The position numbers and the translations under genes are program-made. A stretch of DNA of 64,000 nt from Lasiosphaeria ovina (lineage: Eukaryota > Ascomycota > Sordariomycetes > Sordariales > Lasiosphaeriaceae), in contig JAULSN010000001.1 in NCBI GenBank assembly GCA_033439765.1, positions 5,518,001-5,582,000 on the forward strand, written 5' to 3'. Of this stretch, positions 32,852 through 45,598 are shown piece after piece. Below the pieces are notes generated by a model. It searched no databases. It had not been told where the DNA came from and was given only the letters and a program-made list of their open reading frames with translations. How positions within the stretch are numbered: the stretch's first letter is position 1; each line of letters opens with the position of its first letter.

Positions 32852-35800
32852 TCACGGCGCCGTGACTGTCGCCACAGGCCCGCCCGTCGTTGGGAATACC
32901 ACCGCCGTGGACAGCGCGTACAGATCAAACTGTTTGGCGCCGCCGCACCTATTGGCCAGGTTCGTCGTCGTCGACGCCACGCCGTTGGTGGTGAAAGTCA
33001 CGATGCTGCCAGAGCAGTAGTCGGTGCAGGCGTTCTGGCCCACCAGCGTTGTCACCGCGCTGCCCCTGAAGTTGAAGCTCGTTCCTCCATAGCATTCATG
33101 GTGGTACTCGAGGAACAGATATGGTAGGCGAGCCGCCGCTGTTGGAGTCGGCGCCGCACCGTACATGCTGTTGGCGATGGCAATGCAAAGCTCTGGTGTC
33201 ATGCTGCTGTTCGAATTGAGATTCGGGAGCGCATGGCCGTTCGATGTGTCCGAGTAGCAGCCGACGTGATAGTAGCCGTTCGTCGCCGTAGGAGTCGGCC
33301 CGGTGCTCGTTGAAGACGAAGACGAAGACGAAGACGAAGATAAAGAGGTTGAAGAGCTCGACGTGCTGGACTTGCTTGACGAGCTTGACAAAGTCGATGA
33401 AGTCGATGAAGTTGATGAGGTTGACAAACTTGACGATGTTGACGATGTTGATGAACTGGACTTGCTTGACGAGGTTGACGAGGTTGACGAGGTTGACGAG
33501 GTTGTCGAGGTTGAGGAACTGGACTTGCTTGTCGAGGTTGTCGAGGTTGTCGAGCTCGTTGACGACTTGGACGTGGTTGAGACCACCAGCATACTAGAAG
33601 TCGTCGAGCTCGGGAGCGCCGAGTACGTATACAGCTCAATCCTGGCACCGGCGCCGCAGAACTCCAGAGGGTTTGCTTGGCAGAGCATGTTGCAGGCCGT
33701 TGGGTCGACCTGCGTCGAGCCGGGGTCGAGCGTGTTTCCGCAGTAGCATTCCCTGCCGTACTCGACGCCCATGAACTGGGCGTTGTTGCCGGCGCAGAAC
33801 GCAGCGCACACCTCGATCGTCATGTTATCGGCAGCAGTACCAGCTAGAGACAAAGCACGGCCAGCCGCGATCTCGGTATAGCATCCAGACCATACGTAGT
33901 TGCCTGCCCTCGGGACGTGCGATGGCTGCGACGGCGGCGAATGGTACACCGTATTGTTGTACACCGAGAGGCGGTCGCCAGTGCCGCAAAGCTGAGCTGG
34001 GTTGCCGGAGCACGTGGCGATGCAGTCATCTTCACTCGCCTTCAGCGTCGTTGTGCTGAGCGTGTAGCCACAATAGCATTCGCTCGAGTACTCGGTACCA
34101 AAGAAATTGTAGGCAGAACAGAAGCTCGCACATGCCTCCAGCGTCATGGTGCCAGAAGCTGTGCTCGCCGAAGATAGCGACCGAAGCCCATTAACATTAT
34201 CCTTGTAGCAGCCAATATAGTTCCACTGCCCGCTAATGACGGCGGGTTCGTTGGGGTTCAATGGAGAGCCCGAAGGAGTTGTCGACGGGGTGCTGGAAGT
34301 TGTCGATATGGTAGCCAGTGATGAAGAGCTTGACAACCTCGTGGACGAGCTCGCGATAGAGCTTGTTGACGTTGGCACGCCGTTTATCGAGTCGAGAAAG
34401 GCCTGAATATCAAACTTGGTAGTGTCTGCATACAGGCTCACGTAGCCCCCATCGCCGCCACAAGACTCGCTCGCGTCGCCATTGCAAGAGAAGGTGCAGA
34501 AGTTTTGAGAGTCGCTGGTGTAAGTGGACGGATTGTTGATAGTGTTGCCGCACCAGCACTCTTGGTGATACTCGGTTGCGGCGAATGTGTACCCGGCGGC
34601 AGAGCACAAGGTCTGGCATTGCTCGTTGGTGTTGGTAGCCTCCTGGGCAGCGTTGTTAATCTGGGTGGCCAGAGTACGGCCGTTGCTGTCACGGAAGCAT
34701 CCGGTCCACTGGTAGCGTCCGAGTCCGTTTGACAGAAGCGGGCCTACCTGTCGAGATACAATCCGTGCCGATATCGCGAGATCGTGGACGCCAAATGGCT
34801 GGGTAGGATTGAGGGCATCCTGGCCGTCGGCGTTGAGAACCCATGCGTCAGCGAGATTCTGGGCCGGGTGATTCGGCTGGACGGTTCCGGCATAGACAGC
34901 CACGGTCCCGTAAGCGCAGGAGCCCACTGCAATCTTTTGGCCTTCAAGTAGATCGCCGTAAGGGTCTGTTGAAGTTAGCTGGGCCGCAATCGGCGGCTTG
35001 GACTTTGTAATTGTGAGGACAGAGCCGCCCGTATTGCAGAGACGGATCCGCTTTGTAACAGTCGTGCCAGCGAGGACATCCCCAAATCTCATTGCCAGCG
35101 GCACGCTGTTATCCCACCCGTTTTCCGAAGTCGACACGGCGATCGAAGCAATGGGAGGGTTTCCAGCAGAGGCCGAGAGCAAGACTTTGCCAACCCCACC
35201 GTTGGTCCAAATCGTGAGAGAGATGGAATAAGAGCCGCTGGCAGTGGTGTTGAAATAGAGAGGGACACCGCGAGACTGGCCGGCCGCAAGCGTGCTTGCG
35301 GGTGCTGGAAAGGACGGTGCAAAGAATCCCAGGCCGAACGTTGCTCTCGTCCCCGAGAAGGTCACATTGGTGAAAGTGTTTGTAGAGTCGTTGCCGACCC
35401 GCCATGCCATACCCGTGATCGTCAAGGTGCTGTTGCCGACGTTCTGGATGGAAACAGAGGCAGTCAAGCCATTCGCTGAATTTGCATTTCCCAGCACCAA
35501 ACCCCCAAAATCCACCTGTCCAGGGGCGATGAGCAAAAACGGCGCGCTGCTGACGACTGATCCGGTGAGGGAAATGGGGACAATGTTAGTGTAACCACCC
35601 ACACCGTTGGTAGTATAGACGGAGAGCACAGAGCCGTCGATACCAGGAATCACAGTCCCATAACTCGTGTTCTGCAAGGTCGCCAGAGCATCGCTACTGA
35701 GATTCCAAGTAACTGGAAAGCTGAAAGTTGCTCCAGTAGCAAGTTGCCCAGTCGGCAACGTCGAGTTCTTGCACTGAAACCGGGGGTCCGCAGTTGTGCA

Positions 35801-37973
35801 ACCGTTGATCTTGGTGATCAGTATATTTGCCGTGCATGAGACCGTCGCCGTTCCGGTGGACCCGGTTTGAACCGAGCCGAAATCAACGGGATCGGTGCAC
35901 GTCAAAGGCCGGTTGACCGGAGCACCAAGAGCGATGATTTTGTTGCCCGCCGTGACAAAAACCCGGCCGTCACCAAAGGCGGGACGCTGGTATTTGTTGA
36001 TCCCGGGAGTTGCGGGCAACGGGAGAGCCTGTAGAATGCCCCCTGAATCTGGCACCGCCTTGTATGCATTCAGACCGGAGTTGACGTCGGTAACCCACAA
36101 CTAAGCCTCGCGTTAGCCAAACCATTCCGCAACATGTTCCAAAGCACATCTCGATAACTGCGAGGCCGAACTTACAATTCCAGTGCCCGGCTGCCCCTTG
36201 TTAGAGGTGACTGTAGGTTGGCCATTGCCAGCCCGACCAGCCGACACGGATGGAGTTCTGCCAGCCTGGGTGAAGAAGGGCCCCCCGGAACCGTCGGTAC
36301 CGAATTTGTACGCATATGTATAGTCGCCGACAGGGGTGAAGTAGAAATATCCCCCTTCCAGAGGATAACTCCCCGCTCCGCCAAAGACGGAGTTTGTGGT
36401 AGTGATGGTTTGGATGACGTTGTCTGTTCCGCCGCTTCCCTGCTTGAAACCGCCCAGGTTATTTGCATTCATGACGTAGACCTTTGAGTTCTTTCCCACG
36501 GTCACGGCGATACGAGACACGGTCCCGGCTTGGAAGGTAGACGAGTCAAGCAGACACAGGCCAGACGAGCCAAGATCCTTGTCGTCAGCATCCATGTTCA
36601 CGTAGTCGTACGGCTCAAAGTAATCGGTGAGAGAGATTTTCCCTGTCGAGGAAATGCCGAAATTGACCACGCACTCGTCCAAGGTACTGAGCGGGAGCCG
36701 GCCACTGGCGGGAACGTTTCCGTTGGCATGCCCCAGGCCGTTGCTATATATATCACGTCATGTCAGAATCGCCATGCCAGGGGCGACATAATGGGCTGGG
36801 GCAGGCAGACTCACCCGGTGACAACGAAGAATCGCGATCCATCGACAGCGATGCCCATTCCACTCTGCCAGATGCCGGCCTTGCCACCATTCTGGTTCAT
36901 AAGAACCAGCGCTTGTTGTGGAGGAGGGGCGCCGGGAGCAGCCTCCATAGCATACATACTGCGCCGTGTCAGTGTGGGTTCCCTTGAGCCACAAGCAATA
37001 CAGCATACCTCGCTACACCAACTCCAGGCGTCTTGCTGACGGCCGCCGCGTATCCGGTATAGTTGAACAGGTCGCAATGGCCGCCAAATGCCACGAGAAT
37101 AACGCCGTTTACGGTTGCCAGAGCGGGTCTCTGCAGCACGGTACCTCCGATGAAGTACTTGGCTGGGTCGTTGTCCGCGTTGTGGCCTTCCATAGAAACC
37201 GGAAAGCCAGAGACGTCGGCCAGAGTCGGCAGCTGCAGCGCATACATCTGGTATATGCCTATGAGTGAAGAGTGAGAAGTCTGAATAACGCGGGCAGAGC
37301 AGGTGCTGGACGCATACCATTAACCACACCACCGCTAGCAGCTCCTGAATAGAACCGTCAGCAAGAACCCCCCCAAAAAACATGTCAGTGCTATTGCCCA
37401 CCTCCTTTATAGCCCTTGGCAAACATGTAGCTAAAGTCTCGTTAGCATACTCACAAAAAAATCAACACAAGCCAAGGACGGCCGTCTTACATGATGTCGG
37501 TGGCAGGGTCGATGATGGGAGTGCCCGTAACGCCAATGTAGTCTGGGACGTCGGCGCAATCGATATCGCTTCGTAGGAAAGGAGGCTGGAGTTGTCTCGA
37601 GTTGATCAAGTCGCCAGTCTTGGAGTTGTGGATCCGCACATTGTTCAAGTTGGATGCCGTGATCACCATCTCGGTTCCCCCGATGGTGTAAACGAGCGGC
37701 TTGGCATACCACGTCTCGAGTGGGTTTGTCATTGGCTGTGTCCAGAGGATGCCGAAGCTCGAGGATCCCACCACGTTCGGGTCCATGTTGTGGTTTGGCA
37801 GATAGCCGGACTGAGCGGGGTCCTAGACAGGCACTTTGTGTTAAGAGGACGCCATCTTCAGTCGACATAGGGGCAGGGGCTCTCACGGCATCTTGAATCG
37901 AGTCGGTCGGTGCGTACGAGCTGACTAGAGCTGGCCACAGAGCAGTGGCCAGCAAGCCAAGTATTCCCTTCAT
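32852..37973 (-). CDS. Secreted beta-propeller protein with four WSC domains
   Basis: Eight exons (37973-37887, 37822-37491, 37430-37402, 37344-37318, 37258-37009, 36958-36815, 36743-36176, 36100-32852) give 1561 residues; all phases agree. Residues 1-19 are a signal peptide (MKGILGLLATALWPALVSS). Residues 30-545 look like a PQQ/quinoprotein-type beta-propeller (TASNLNNVRIHNSKTGDL, ATVNGVILVAFGGH, VYVMNANNLGGF, AGNKIIALGAP). Residues about 545-900 hold repeated beta-sandwich units of the ASH/choice-of-anchor type (DPVDFGSVQTGSTGTATVSC, QVDFGGLVLGN, IQNVGNSTLTITG). Three canonical eight-cysteine WSC domains lie at about 942-1035, 1105-1195 and 1211-1305. A Ser/Thr linker (about 1313-1405) leads to a fourth, altered WSC domain at about 1421-1545. 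WSC domains bind carbohydrate, so a role at the cell wall or on a glycan substrate is likely. There is no C-terminal hydrophobic GPI signal or transmembrane segment, so the protein should be secreted. Confidence 0.85.
33300..33600. repeat. Trinucleotide-type minisatellite encoding a Ser/Thr linker
   Basis: Degenerate GAC/GAG/GTT units are repeated over 300 bases within the last exon of the WSC gene. On the coding strand they give Ser/Thr runs broken by Lys. On the opposite strand they give an open frame of Asp, Glu, Val and Leu that is an artefact of the repeat. Confidence 0.8.
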
Positions 37974-40900
37974 CCCGATAGCAAGGAGTGACTCGAACCC
38001 TAGTACACTTTTTGCTCAAGAAAAACAACGGCAAGCGATTTCGGATGGTACCGAGGATAGTCAAACGAAAGAATGGACTGCCAATGCCGTGTCAAGACAT
38101 CAAAGGAGCGAAGTCAAGTCAACAAAAGAACGAGGTGTGTGGCTGCTGCACGTGCGGTACCATAGCAGCCAAAGGAGCGACATCCAGATGTGTAAGGAAA
38201 GGACAGGCGATATAGTTATCCCCCAACTTGATGACTTTCACGACCTGGCGAGAAAGGGTGTAGGCGCGAAGCAAATCAACAAGATAAATAGAGAGGTGGA
38301 GAGCATGTATGCTCAGCCGCGCGCATTGGCTTGCCGGGAGTCTCAAGAGTGTCCTCTGTTGACGGACTTGGCAAGCCGGAGGAGGGGAGGCAATGCTCCG
38401 TGCAGGCAAGGTGTAGATATACGAAGTACATACTCCGTAGGGCTGGCCTGTGTCTGACGAAAAGGAAGACGGAAAAGGGGGCGTGATAAGGTTGATTACC
38501 TTACTTGGATCTGACGAGAAGACGGTGGGGCCAAGAAAGCAACAGGCACAACCCCAAGAGGCTCACTCAGCCACTTGGGGACTCGAGCCAAGTCAATGTA
38601 TGTACTGTACTGCACAGTATATTGCAGGCTGCAGGTTGCAGGCTAGAGGAGGCTCGCCTCTTTCTTGCTTGCTCTTGACGTCGACGACGCGCCGCGTCTC
38701 ATTGCCTTTTTCTCGTCCTTTCCCTCTTTGAGCCTCCCCAACCCACGCACGACGCCAACTCCGGTACAAAGTACTCCGTAACTTGGCCATTAGCCAGGTA
38801 CCGGTATGTGGTGTAATCTCGTGTGGCGGCCTTGCAGGCCACGCACCACAACCATGGCATATGTGCCGTCAGCCCTGACTGATAAAAGAGAAGAAACAGA
38901 TTGCAGGAAGCAGATGACAGGGATTCGGCCATCGTGAATGGCACCAAATGCCAAGAGTCCAAAGCAAGCAAGCGCCCGATGGCTTGGGCGAGCAAGCTCA
39001 GCCAAGCCGCTGTGGCATGGGGCGGGACCGGGCGGCAGGGGGGGTTGCTGCAGAGTGAATACAGCAGCAGTTGGCCCGAAAGGGAATCGTTTCTGTTTCT
39101 TGTCCCACGCCGGGTCCGGGATCGTCGACGCTACTGCAAATCTAGAACCCCTGTTGCCAGATAGATCCCCTAGCTGAATACTCCGTACATGTACATGGAA
39201 GCATTTTCCAGGGCGGGCCAGACCCGAGCTGCTGGAGGCTAGGAGAAGGACGAAATAAGCATAAACCCGATCCGCGTATTGAACGTCTTTTGAGTGCGCC
39301 GGTGTCTTGGGTGTCCGTGGAAGTCGTCCCAAATGCGGCCCGTCAACGTTGGCGATGAGCCTGTTCGTAATGGAGCCAACAGCAACAACAACAACAATAT
39401 AATCCGCACGACGAGAGGAGAGGTTACACCGAAAATTTCGATATAGCCCGCACGCTATGCCAAGTCCATCTTCTCGGCAGGTTCTCGGATCGATTTTTTG
39501 AACCAACTGCCAACACCAACAGGCCGGTGTTGTTGTAGGAGTTGAACCCGTGCCCCCTGCCCGCCTTGCCGAAGGGCAAAAACACCAGGTGGCTAGCCGG
39601 AAAGCGGCAATGTCACCGTATGGAGGCGCGTGTAAGCCTGTAAAGGGGGGAAAGGAAGAGAAAGAATAAACTTTCAATTTGCGAAATGCAGGACTTTGTT
39701 CCTTACCAGTGAGCATCTTCCCCCCGTCTTCGAGAGCCACGCCCAACGACAAACAATCCCAATCCATTTCGTTCGCTCATTAATTCCCCGGAACTTGCGG
39801 ATCTGCTGCATGTATGGAGTGCCGTGCCTTGCATGAATCGTTCCGCCATCCATTCCTCCCTTTCGCCAATGGCAGTTGAGATACCCGAGTGTTCGGGACG
39901 GGACGCTGAACAGGCGAGGCAAACACGCACGCATCCGAGTGCGCGCCTTGGGATAGTGATGACAGAGGGAAAAAGTTCGGATGATAGTGATACGGAATAC
40001 GCACACGCGAGGTACAGTACGGGGTAAGAAGATGAGATGAGATGCTTATGGACCCCAATGCTTCTTTTTCTTTTCTGGGTGGTGATGACAGCATCCATCC
40101 ATCTACGTATCACACTTGGGCCCCAAACAAGATTGAATAGGAATGTAGTCAGTTAGTCTGTGGCAGTGGTGGGCACTACCAGCAGTTGCATCACCAACAT
40201 ACGCTCCTTCCCAACATCAGGTCCCGAGTAAGGGAGGCAATGCAGGTACTTGACTGACATTGGGGTTGACAGCCTTGCGAGTCGAGACGCGCCTTCCCGT
40301 CCTTTTTTAGCTGGCGGATGTCCGTCGCGATTGAGTCACCGGGGGGCTCTTCTCTCACTATTAACTTTCTAGTATCACCCACCTACATGGTAAGCAACAG
40401 GCCAGGCCAGACCTTCCATTACCTCAGCGGGACAACCTCTTTTTCTTAATTCTCTGTGTTACACAGCATCTCGTATGTCTGTATCCGTACCGTGGAGGTA
40501 ATGCTACCTAACCTTTGGGAATCCGTAGATTCGGTTCTGTTGTCTTTGTGTCCCTGTTCTAGACGCCAGTCACGGATGCCCTCGTTTCCCGGCTGCCATT
40601 CTCTTGTTATCTTTGTCTCAGGTAGTTTTTATTATTTTCTTCGTATATGCCTCCCCCACCCCTCTTTTGATGGCGCCGATCTCCCGAAGGCGTTTCTTCG
40701 TGGCTTGCTTCAGTCTAGCACCCGATGGCGATCGTCTTGGCAGGCCGCCACGGCCGCTGATCTGGGCCGTTGATGGCCACCCACTCCGGCGCGGCGCGGC
40801 GCATTTATTAATTTCTTCTACGCTGGGGAGGCGCGCAGGGGGCGTCAAAAGACACTAGGTCCCGGAAAAAAAGATTTATTGGCGCCAAATTCAGACGATG

Positions 40901-42722
40901 ATTCTGTGGAACGTGGCTGAACGGCAATCGGTGAGTGGGAGGGGGTACGTACCTGGCGTTCTCTGTTGCTTTGATAAGAAGGGCTTGGCGAGCTGAAAGG
41001 AGAAATGCTTCTGTGTTCCATTCTCAGCTCTCTGAGGTCGGGTGTGATGGGAATAGGATATGCTTCTTCTGCGCGGGCCGGTGACACAACAACTCAACAT
41101 TGTGTAACTTGGTAATCAGCACGTGCAGCAAGTACCGCTGCAGTTTCACCTTGTCTCTCAGTTCAATAGTCTGTCAAAGCCCCGAGAAGCCTTTCGCCGT
41201 GCATCTTGAGCCGCATGGTGCATATTCTGGCGCCGCCCTATGATAGGTTTCTTTGCGTCTGCGGCCTCTTTTTCTTCTTCCCTTCTCCGCCACACGCGTC
41301 TGTGATTGTGGACTGCCGAGCTGACCGCGGCCAATTATTGGCTTGGGACTCGAGGACGAGCTCCCCATCCACCCGATGTAGCTGGCCCCTTGCCTATCCG
41401 TCAGCCAGCCAGCTGAACATGGCTGGGCTCGGGAGAGCCCGCATAAGACATTGTCGGTGTAAGCCAGCGTCTCACGCCAAGTGCAAATATTGACAAATGT
41501 TTCAGGCAACGAGAGCATAAGACTGTAAAAGGGAGTGTAAGACTGTAAAGGCTCTCTGTGCCTACGGTGACAAGACGGTGAAGTAGACAGATAGGAAGAA
41601 GCCGGAAACAAAACCAAAACGCGAGAGGCTTGCTCACGAGAATGAGAACAGAACCAGAGGAGATGAGAAAAAAGCCCCCACGAGAAAGAAACACCACCTT
41701 GAGAGAGGGGAGTGGGCAGCAGGTCACCCGACTTCACTTCAAGATTTGGAAGAAATCAATATTTGCTTTGCAGAACCGCCAACATGCATATGAGAAGCCA
41801 GGAGAGGTCAAGTTGGAAGTGAGAGATGACACCGAAACACTGTCGGAGGGGAGGCGCGAGAGGTCGCCAGGGGAGAAAGCGGGCTGTGTGTATGGGATGA
41901 GAAATGATGGGTTGTTTCCTCAAGAAATGACGAGAGAGAGGAGGTAAAAGGGGAAAACGAAGCGCAAAGAGCGAGGGACGAACGAAAAAAGACAGCCAGG
42001 CCGGTATGGCTCTGTCGGTGCGTTAAATTGTTGACTTTTTTTGCTGTACCGCGGCAAATGGTTTATTGTGTGTTCATTTTAGTGTGTTCGTGGTGATGGG
42101 TACAAGCCATTTCACTCTGGCTGTAGATCTAACTGTGGAAGTCGCTCCTAGGGTGGACGAAAGAAAACAGAAAATAGACAGCCAGACCTCTGCACTACAC
42201 ATCTCATGGCAGACAGAATATACGATCAGAGATGGCTGCCATTGCTGCACTAGAAGGTGAGGCTCTCAGCTTGCTTGGCTCTCCCATCTATATCAGCGCC
42301 CGCACGGAACTGCCTTGTTTACCTACCTACTACCTACACACCTTGCCTTTGCCCACCTACCCAAAGTATGCACAATATCGCCCACGGAAATGAACAAACA
42401 TTTAGCTACGGATATCCAGCTAGTTAGAGAGGTACCATCGCGCCATGCTTCCTTCTCTTAATAATAACCACATGACGCCTATATCCCTCTCAAAAACAAA
42501 AAAAAGCCCATTTCTAGACCCAATGCCACCGCCTGGCCTGACCTTGCATTGCTAGCAAGCAAAGACTCTGTCTCATGCCATATCATACGCTTGTATAGCA
42601 CCACGCCAGTCTAAGATCACGCTCCCATAAATTTGCTAGTTAGGCTTAACGAAAGAAAAGAGAAAAGATTTGCATCAAGAGAAACCAGCCCTGTCCCCCC
42701 TCACCCAAGAGAAGCACACCGC
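37974..42722. other. 4.7-kb region without a recognisable gene
   Basis: It lies between the WSC gene start and the 3' end of the F-box gene. Three ACTCCGTA motifs lie at 38432-38439, 38773-38780 and 39180-39187, and one GTATGTACTGTACT motif at 38598-38611. A 325-codon minus-strand frame (39767-38790) is compositionally random and was rejected. The stretch 41500-42000 is purine-rich. No tRNA or further gene was recognised. Confidence 0.4.
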
Positions 42723-44451
42723 TCACCCCCCCTTGACACCGTAGCTCTTGACCCTACTGAAGAAAAATGGCTTGTCGTTCTTGAGCGCGAACTCGGCCCA
42801 GTCGTCGGTGAGGCGGTTGTAGCTGTAGAAGCCGCGCCAGACGAGCTTGTTGTTCTTTGCGCCGGCGGCCGACGACTTTGCGGGCGAGCTGCTGCGCAGG
42901 GCGAGGTCGAGGCGGTAGATGTACTTGCCGACGCCCTCGGTCTCGACGATGAGGTCGCCCTCGACCTCGCTGAGCGACGCCGTCGGGCGGTCAGCGGCCG
43001 TGGTGAGGCGCCAGCGCCCGCGGAGGGCCGACTGCACGACGGCGCTGGGCAGGTGGTGCGAGGCGCCGGCGCCGCGGCTGCCGGCGCCGGCTTGCAGCGC
43101 GACTGCCTCTCGTGTCAGGTGGTGGACAACGTCGGTAGGCTCGGCCGTTGTGAGGAGGCTGAGCGCGGACCCGTCGTGGAAGAAGCGCAGGTAGCGGTAG
43201 TATGTGACAATATGCACGGGGCTGTGCCAGGTGACGTAGTTAGCGCTGGCCTGCCCGGGGCGCATATAGTTCACCGTGCTGATGTAGCAGCCGTTGAAGC
43301 GCACGCGCGGCCGCAGCCGGAACATACGCTGCCAGCTCGACCCGTACAGGGATCCGAAGAAGACCATAGTGGCGGCCGCGCTCTCTTCGGCGTGACGCTG
43401 CGCCCGCTCCTCGAGTGACCAGGGCGGCGGCGTGGTCACGTCGACGCTGTTTCCGCCCTCGCCGTCGTCGCCCTTGGCCTCGGCTTCGCGGATGACGTCT
43501 TCCTCGGTCAGCGGCTCCCAGGTGATCTGTCGCTGCCAGTGGTAGTGCATGCCGCCGAAGCCGAACTCGGACCCTAGACACACGCGGCGCCAGATGCTGT
43601 CCTCGGTTGCGACCAGATAGGCGAAGCGCTTGCAGACCTGGGCGAGCCGGACAAAGAGTCCGACATCCAACACGGCGACATCCCTTAGAACATGGACTAG
43701 GATCTCGTCGGGCAGCGAGGCAACCGGACAGGGACGCTGGGGCATCCCCTCGATTTCGGGAGCAGCTGGCTCGATGGCCATACTAGTGAAGCTCGCGATG
43801 AGGTCCTTCATTGGCTGTGGCTGGTGGGCAGCTGCGGTCGGAGCCAATGCCGGAGCGGCCTGCCCCGGCGCTGGTGGGACGGGCTTTGGAAAGTGTTTGT
43901 TCCTGTATACCTGGTCGACGCGATCATCCAACTGGGCGGGAGAGTCGGGGACACAATCAACAAACACTCTTGGCCTTGGTCTTGGCTACGCGGCACAACA
44001 GATGCCAGGAGCTAGGTACTCGCTCACTCACCCTATACGCTTTGCGATACAGTTTCAGGCTGTCGCCCAGGTTGCCGGCAACCTCGCGCTCCACCGCCTT
44101 CTCGTAGTGATCAAGAGCGGTGACGGGCTCCGCTGGGACAGGTACAGGTAGCTTGGTGCTCGGCTGCACGTGGTCCTGAGAAGAAGCTGCAGCACTCGGC
44201 CCATCAAAGGCCGGGGTTTCATCGTCGTCCTCGACGTCCTCGCCGGCTGTGGCGGGCTGGCTGGACGGCGGCGGCGGCGGCTTTCTCGGAGGCTCGACCG
44301 CTGCTGCGGCCCGGACAGGTCTGGTAGGGGCCGAGGACGAGGACGAGGACGACGCATGACGGGGAACAACCTTGGCCCGAACTTCGGCCTTCCACTGTTC
44401 ACGGAAAGACTCGAGTTCGGGGTTGGATACGGGTTCGTCCTGGGGGTTCAT
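42723..44451 (-). CDS. F-box protein of the FBXO9 / Hrt3 / Pof7 type
   Basis: F-box proteins of this group are substrate receptors of SCF ubiquitin ligases, docking on Skp1. Two exons, 44451-44032 and 43931-42723, give 542 residues. The 100-base phase-0 intron (gtgagt...gcccag) joins LKLYRKAYR to LDDRVDQVYRNKHFP, which restores the TPR-like helix pair seen before the F-box in FBXO9 relatives. The N-terminal 115 residues are low complexity, with poly-Ser and poly-Pro. The F-box spans about 212-258 (SLPDEILVHVLRDVAVLDVG to EDSIWRRVC). The C-terminal half carries the family's conserved strands: MRPGQ, the YYRYLRFFHDGSALSL segment, WRLTT and FFFSRVKSYG at the end. Yeast Hrt3 and human FBXO9 are known SCF subunits; the substrate here is unknown. 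Confidence 0.88.
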
Positions 44452-45598
44452 GATTCAAGATTGAAGTTCAAGATGGATTGAAAAGTCGTCCTTCCGCTTT
44501 CGTATGATCGTCATCAATAAGAGATCAATTGGCTACGAAATGGTCCCTGGATAAATTAGGGAATATTCCTGGAGCAGCGAGATATGAAGGCAAAGTGGCT
44601 TGAGATGTGCTTGTAAGTCATGTTTAGTAAACAGGTCCTGGTTGGTTGGTTGGTGGTGATCTCGAAGTGGTCGATTGTGTCATCCGGCGAGCGGGATTGA
44701 TAAGGAATGTGCCGGCTGCTGTAGATTATCGATAAGCGATAGCGCCACCCGTCTAGCCCCTGTAAAACACCCGACCGTTCCAATCGTGGCCTGGCCAAGC
44801 TCCGACCCGCAAATGTCTCCAAGTTCCTGCATCGGGATATCAACTCATATAAAGTGCTGTTTCCGTCCCTGACCAACTGGGCAAGAAGGGTGACGAATAG
44901 AGTTCAAGACATCATATCTTATACTTTCACTATTAAATATATATAGAGAACAGCTTTCGAATTGCTACACGAGAAACAGCCCAGCCACTCTTTTCCGCTT
45001 CTTACGCTTCACTTCTTCATTCCTGTCTCTAGACAAATAGCTCGTAACGTACAATACAATAGAATAAGTAAGGTCGGATGAATCCATGCCGGCCACCCCT
45101 GGGTATAGAGAAAGACACAGGTATATGTGGATATCCGCATCAAACCACGACAGCTTTCCCACGTCCTTTAATGCCAATGATTTCGCCACTAGTCAAAAGA
45201 GACAAGACAGCACAGAAATTAATGACTTGGTCGCCTAACCCGAGCCACCAAACCTGGGCCCAACCTGAACCCGGACTCCTTCCCCCAATGCCTCGGATCA
45301 AGGTGAGGAATGGGAAAAGGAAAAGACAAAATTCCGCCGAAACTCCTCCCGATCCTGTCATTGACGCCAAGACGAGGAAGAAACTCCTTGTTTAGACAGC
45401 GTAAACATTGATACAAAAAGGAACCCAATACCAAAACAACCACCAACTCCTTAGGCTCAAGCCCAACCCAACCCAACCCATTGCCCTTTTAGATTTCGTA
45501 AGCGGGTAGCTCAGAGTGAAAAGAGAAAATGGGTAAATGTTATACGGCAAAGGAAAAAACAAGGAGAAAAAGACTGAGTTGGTGCCTGGTAAGTGCAA
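44452..45598. other. Intergenic region, no gene recognised
   Basis: It contains the promoter of the F-box gene and the 3' side of the zinc transporter gene, both on the minus strand. AT-rich sequence lies at 44910-45070. No coding sequence or RNA gene was recognised. Confidence 0.4.

Noticed and set aside
33303..33746. Acidic plus-strand ORF of 147 codons
   Set aside because: It is produced by the trinucleotide repeat that encodes the Ser/Thr linker on the other strand.
37978..38010. tRNA-like T-arm sequence (GGGTTCGAGTC on the minus strand)
   Set aside because: The flanking bases do not form a T stem and no acceptor, D or anticodon arm fits; it lies in the 5' UTR of the WSC gene.
38790..39767. 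325-codon minus-strand ORF in the gap upstream of the WSC gene
   Set aside because: Its residue composition looks random (many Arg, Pro, Ser and Cys), with no motif and no conserved-looking segment; it also spans the ACTCCGTA motif.
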